Below, piece by piece: positions 6,757-9,200 of a stretch of DNA of 9,200 bases; the first letter of the stretch is position 1, and each line of letters starts with the position of its first letter. Under the pieces are notes generated by a model, which saw only the letters and a list, made by a program, of their open reading frames with translations, ran no database searches and was not told where the DNA came from. Origin of the DNA: Clostridiales bacterium (GTDB lineage: Bacteria; Bacillota; Clostridia; Oscillospirales; Ruminococcaceae); assembly GCA_012523875.1 (NCBI GenBank), contig JAAYSW010000208.1, forward strand, positions 1 through 9,200, in the 5' to 3' direction. The position numbers were made by a program, and so were the translations under genes.

Positions 6757-7365
6757 TCAACTTCTACTATAAATGCAACCACAATAATCTTGTCTGTATA
6801 AGTCATATTGCTTTGCAAGTTCGATTGACCTCTTATAGCCATTTTTTTTCTTAAAATCTGATTTCAAATACTCAACACCATATTTCTCTGAGAGTTCCTC
6901 TCCAATTACATTTATCAGCTGTGCGTTTTTATGGGGGCTGATGGTGAGCGTTGTTGTAAAATAATTCGCCCCTAAGCTCCTAGCAACACAAGCAGCCTCA
7001 TTTAGCCTAAGCCTAAAACATTTCTCACACCTCTCCCCACCTTCCGCTTCTTGTTCAAGACCTTTTGCGATCTCAATAAAATCATCCACATTATATTCAT
7101 ACTCAATAATCTTAACACTATTTCCTATTTCCATTTCTAAAACAAGCCTTCTTTGCTCTTCAAGCCTATGATTATATTCATCAAGCGGCATAATATTAGG
7201 GTTATAGAAGAGTATAATTATATTGAAAAACTTAGATAGGTACTCCAAAACATAGCTGCTACAAGGGGCACAACAGCTATGCAAAAGTAATGTGGGAATA
7301 CTTTCACCTCCACTTATCTCTTTAAGCTTTTTATCTAAAATTAACTGATAGTTTATCTTTTCCAT
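6757..7365 (-). CDS. queH: Epoxyqueuosine reductase QueH
   Basis: QueH catalyses the last step of queuosine synthesis, reducing epoxyqueuosine to queuosine in the wobble base of tRNAs with GUN anticodons. It is the non-homologous replacement of the cobalamin enzyme QueG. The 202-residue product shows all the family blocks: H-S-C-C-A-P-C-S-S-Y (29-38), Y-N-P-N-I (54-58), the E-R-C-E-K-C pair (111-116), T-T-L-T-I-S-P-H-K-N (138-147), D-F-K-K-K-N-G-Y-K-R-S (170-180) and Y-R-Q-D-Y-C-G-C-I-Y-S (190-200). The cysteines (31, 32, 35, 113, 116, 195, 197) are the likely iron-sulfur and metal ligands. The length is normal for the family. The start is uncertain: neither ATG 7365 nor the in-frame TTG 7374 has a close Shine-Dalgarno, and ATG is preferred. 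No other queuosine gene and no preQ1 riboswitch is in the window, so it may be read through from the amidase gene. Confidence 0.95.
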   Translation of the reverse strand: MEKINYQLILDKKLKEISGGESIPTLLLHSCCAPCSSYVLEYLSKFFNIIILFYNPNIMPLDEYNHRLEEQRRLVLEMEIGNSVKIIEYEYNVDDFIEIAKGLEQEAEGGERCEKCFRLRLNEAACVARSLGANYFTTTLTISPHKNAQLINVIGEELSEKYGVEYLKSDFKKKNGYKRSIELAKQYDLYRQDYCGCIYSRS

Positions 7366-7381
7366 AATAAGCAAAATAGGA

Positions 7382-7407
7382 GTAAAGCTTACAAATGCAA
7401 GCCTTAC
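7382..7407 (-). other. Hairpin in the queH leader
   Basis: On the minus strand, GTAAGGCTTGC and GTAAGCTTTAC can pair as an 11-bp stem with two G-U pairs around the tetraloop AUUU. It lies between the amidase stop (7428) and the queH start, downstream of an AAAGGAG (7421-7415) that is too far from queH to act normally. No run of Us follows it, so it is not a typical terminator. It could stabilise or separate the two messages, or bring the distant ribosome-binding site closer. Confidence 0.35.
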
Positions 7408-7427
7408 CCCAAATCTCCTTTACTTGT

Positions 7428-8225
7428 TTAATTTTGTGAATCCAGTGTCTGATAATATTGCATTATCCCCTCACCAATAGCCTCTCCAAGAGTGTCTATA
7501 TTGTCAACAATCCACAGTGCATGCTCTTCAATATCATGAAATTCAACCTCGATAAGACAGGATGCCATCTTCGTATTTCTTATTTCATATAGCTGAGTAT
7601 CAAGAACATCTATAAGCCCCCTATCATCAGTAGGAGTCGCTGCTGCCACATTATTATAAACATAGCTCGCAAGCTTATGGCTATTTTTTATATTAGAATT
7701 ATAAAAACATTCCGTACCCTCGCCCAACGCATCACCAGCATTTGAGTGAATCGAAACATAGATACCCACACCCAAATCATTAGCAAGTTCAACCTTTTCG
7801 ACAAGTGTAGCATCCTCGCCAGCCATATATACCTTCAACCCTCTTTCAATTAAATAAGTCTTAGTAACCTCTGCTACACGTCGCATTTCCTCCGCCTCTG
7901 TAGTGTCAATCCCAGTATATTCATTATCCCATTGATTCGAGGGGCTTAAATAAACGGCTCTAGAATTATCCACCTTTGGTGTTAAATTAAGTGCATTTAC
8001 CTCTGAATTAACACCATTATTTACCTCCTTGGTATCTCCGTCTTTGGAATTTTTAAACGCACCTGCTAAAAGTGAGATAGCCACAATCACCAATATCAAT
8101 ACAACTAAAACTAGAGCAATCCTATCATACCTCAATCTAGAAAGAGCTGTTTTTTTATTATTACATTTGATATATGAAATTTCCTTTTCATAAACAATAT
8201 CGGGTTCTTTTAATTTATGTTGCAT
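7428..8225 (-). CDS. Membrane-anchored N-acetylmuramoyl-L-alanine amidase (divergent Amidase_3)
   Basis: The start is ATG with AGGAG (8231-8235) five bases upstream. The 265-residue protein has a basic cytoplasmic N-terminus (1-35), one membrane helix (about 36-56), an Asp/Asn-rich linker (57-87) and an extracytoplasmic Amidase_3 domain (88-260). Amidase_3 enzymes are zinc hydrolases that cut the bond between N-acetylmuramic acid and L-alanine in peptidoglycan. The second half is clear: Y-V-S-I-H-S-N-A (156-163) with zinc ligand H160, E-G-T-E-C-F-Y (169-175), D-R-G-L (201-204), and L-I-E-V-E-F-H-D (224-231) with probable catalytic E226. The usual D-P-G-H-G-G block is replaced by L-S-P-S-N-Q-W-D-N (93-101), so the first histidine ligand is missing; E110 or E113 may be the acidic ligand. 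I recall clostridial amidases with the same S-P-S-x-Q block, which points to a real subfamily and not decay. The GH74-dockerin gene ends 35 nt upstream with no terminator between, so the two may be co-transcribed. Confidence 0.88.
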   Translation of the reverse strand: MQHKLKEPDIVYEKEISYIKCNNKKTALSRLRYDRIALVLVVLILVIVAISLLAGAFKNSKDGDTKEVNNGVNSEVNALNLTPKVDNSRAVYLSPSNQWDNEYTGIDTTEAEEMRRVAEVTKTYLIERGLKVYMAGEDATLVEKVELANDLGVGIYVSIHSNAGDALGEGTECFYNSNIKNSHKLASYVYNNVAAATPTDDRGLIDVLDTQLYEIRNTKMASCLIEVEFHDIEEHALWIVDNIDTLGEAIGEGIMQYYQTLDSQN

Positions 8226-8260
8226 TTTCTCTCCTGTTTCTATCTCACACTATCTAATGT

Positions 8261-9200
8261 CTATTCAAATGAATCAATTCCACCTAAAACATACTGTTTC
8301 AAAAGTTGCAAATCCTTTAAATCAATAATCCCATCCGCATTAATATCGGCATTTATCATACCTTGTTCCGTAATATATTCCTCTATTTTTTCCTCATGGA
8401 GAATACCGTATTTAATAGTAGCAATATCAAGGACATCAACATAGCCATCGCAATTAACATCGCCCAAATCGGTACCATCGCCTTTTCCGATTCCATTTTC
8501 CCTGTTGTAGTTAATGCTGGGATTGGGATTCCTCCCCTCCACCTCCGTAGTCTTTTCTTCGTCATCAATTAATTCACCATAAACAACGCCACGTCCATTT
8601 GTTCCAACAAACACTCTTCCATAAACCCTTAAATCACCAGTTATAGCATAATTTATTGAACCATATTGATGCTCATCATCATTAACTCTAATCCAAGATT
8701 TAGCCATATCATCTGAACGGTAAACACCATTCACGCCTTCTATTTCACAAACTGCATATATTGCAAGATAGTCAGCACCTTCCTTAGCCTTACCAAAACC
8801 AACAACATCGGATCTCTTTATACCATCAACCTTTGTGAAGGAATCTCCGCCGTCTGTTGTATACCACAATCCAGTAGTACTTCCTGGAACCCAAACATGA
8901 CCTTCCTCACCAGGCACAGCCTTAATCTTAGCTGTTTCAGGGCCATTTGCTATTTTTTCTTTAGCAGTAAATGTAAGACCACGGTCATTACTTACATAGA
9001 AAGCTCCCTCTGCATAAGCATAGAAAACATTAGGATTCACTCTATCCGAGCAAATATAAGCATTATTTGGCAAGGAGTCTACAACGTTCCAGCCACCATC
9101 AACATAGCTTACTACCCTATAATTATTAGGAGCCCAAACAAAACTTTCACCATTAGCAGAAACTGCAACTACACCGCCCTCTGCAATTTCCTCATCACCA
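8261..9200 (-). CDS. GH74-family xyloglucanase with C-terminal type I dockerin, C-terminal fragment
   Basis: The reading frame is open to the right edge, so the true start is outside; the in-frame TTG at 9073 is internal. The visible 312 residues begin in a seven-bladed beta-propeller domain. G-G-V-V-A-V-S-A-N-G (8-17), F-V-W-A-P (20-24), S-D-R-V-N-P-N-V-F-Y-A-Y (51-62), F-Y-V-S-N-D-R-G-L-T-F (67-77) and V-F-V-G-T-N-G-R-G-V-V-Y-G (196-208) are hallmarks of GH74, which cleaves xyloglucan in plant cell walls. An acidic, Asn/Pro-rich linker (about 209-244) follows. The end is a type I dockerin with two calcium loops, D-V-N-C-D-G-Y-V-D-V-L-D (247-258) and D-I-N-A-D-G-I-I-D-L-K-D (285-296), each followed by a helix. 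The dockerin should plug the secreted enzyme into a cohesin on a cellulosome scaffoldin. The active-site region and signal peptide are not visible. The amidase gene follows 35 nt after the stop. Confidence 0.93.
   Translation of the reverse strand, partial: GDEEIAEGGVVAVSANGESFVWAPNNYRVVSYVDGGWNVVDSLPNNAYICSDRVNPNVFYAYAEGAFYVSNDRGLTFTAKEKIANGPETAKIKAVPGEEGHVWVPGSTTGLWYTTDGGDSFTKVDGIKRSDVVGFGKAKEGADYLAIYAVCEIEGVNGVYRSDDMAKSWIRVNDDEHQYGSINYAITGDLRVYGRVFVGTNGRGVVYGELIDDEEKTTEVEGRNPNPSINYNRENGIGKGDGTDLGDVNCDGYVDVLDIATIKYGILHEEKIEEYITEQGMINADINADGIIDLKDLQLLKQYVLGGIDSFE

Noticed and set aside
7382..7407. Hairpin as intrinsic terminator of the amidase gene
   Set aside because: No U-run follows the stem on the minus strand.
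7366..7427. preQ1 riboswitch ahead of queH
   Set aside because: I see no match to the preQ1 class I pattern of a short C-rich hairpin loop with an A-rich tail; the hairpin here has an AUUU loop and no such tail.
8363..8572. Overlapping frames on both strands within the dockerin region
   Set aside because: They are shadows of the GH74-dockerin frame, whose domain signature is unmistakable; none has a ribosome-binding site or family motif.

Overview
The window is AT-rich DNA with clostridial-type gene structure: strong AGGAGG-like ribosome-binding sites, TTG starts and tightly packed genes. It most likely comes from an anaerobic, plant-fibre-degrading Clostridia. The best clue is the right edge, which carries the end of a GH74-type xyloglucanase with a C-terminal type I dockerin, so the organism probably makes a cellulosome. 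I do not assign a genus.

Layout. (1) 1-2795, minus strand: a large YfhO-family polytopic membrane protein. Its stop lies 2 nt before the start of an AEC-family transporter that runs off the left edge. A good sigma-A-type promoter, carrying a 16-bp perfect palindrome, drives this pair. (2) 2796-3057: a divergent intergenic region with one promoter for each direction. (3) 3058-5039, plus strand: a three-gene operon encoding an SPFH (stomatin/prohibitin-like, YdjI-type) protein with C-terminal zinc ribbons, a small four-helix membrane protein started by TTG directly at the preceding stop, and a zinc-ribbon/TM2-domain membrane protein. This resembles membrane-organising or envelope-stress gene sets. 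(4) 5078-5119: a long hairpin terminator that can serve both the plus operon and the converging minus-strand genes. (5) 5149-6655, minus strand: two tightly coupled genes that look like phage tail or baseplate parts. The upstream one has a baseplate-upper-protein-like N-terminus and a phage-tail-like C-terminus. The downstream one carries a short phage-tail-like N-terminal module followed by eight BspA-type leucine-rich repeats. No other phage gene is visible. (6) 6757-7365, minus strand: queH, the epoxyqueuosine reductase of tRNA queuosine synthesis. (7) 7428-8225, minus strand: a membrane-anchored Amidase_3-type cell-wall amidase of the divergent subfamily that lacks the usual first zinc-ligand motif. 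(8) 8261-9200, minus strand: the GH74-dockerin enzyme, incomplete at the right edge.

How they fit together. The genes from 9200 down to 5149 all lie on the minus strand with short gaps (35, 62, 101 and 1 nt) and end at the shared terminator, so some read-through is plausible, although their functions are mixed (polysaccharide degradation, wall remodelling, tRNA modification, phage-like proteins). The most unusual content is the orphan tail-like/LRR pair. The SPFH/zinc-ribbon/TM2 operon is second. I saw no tRNA, rRNA, CRISPR array, insertion sequence or recognisable riboswitch.
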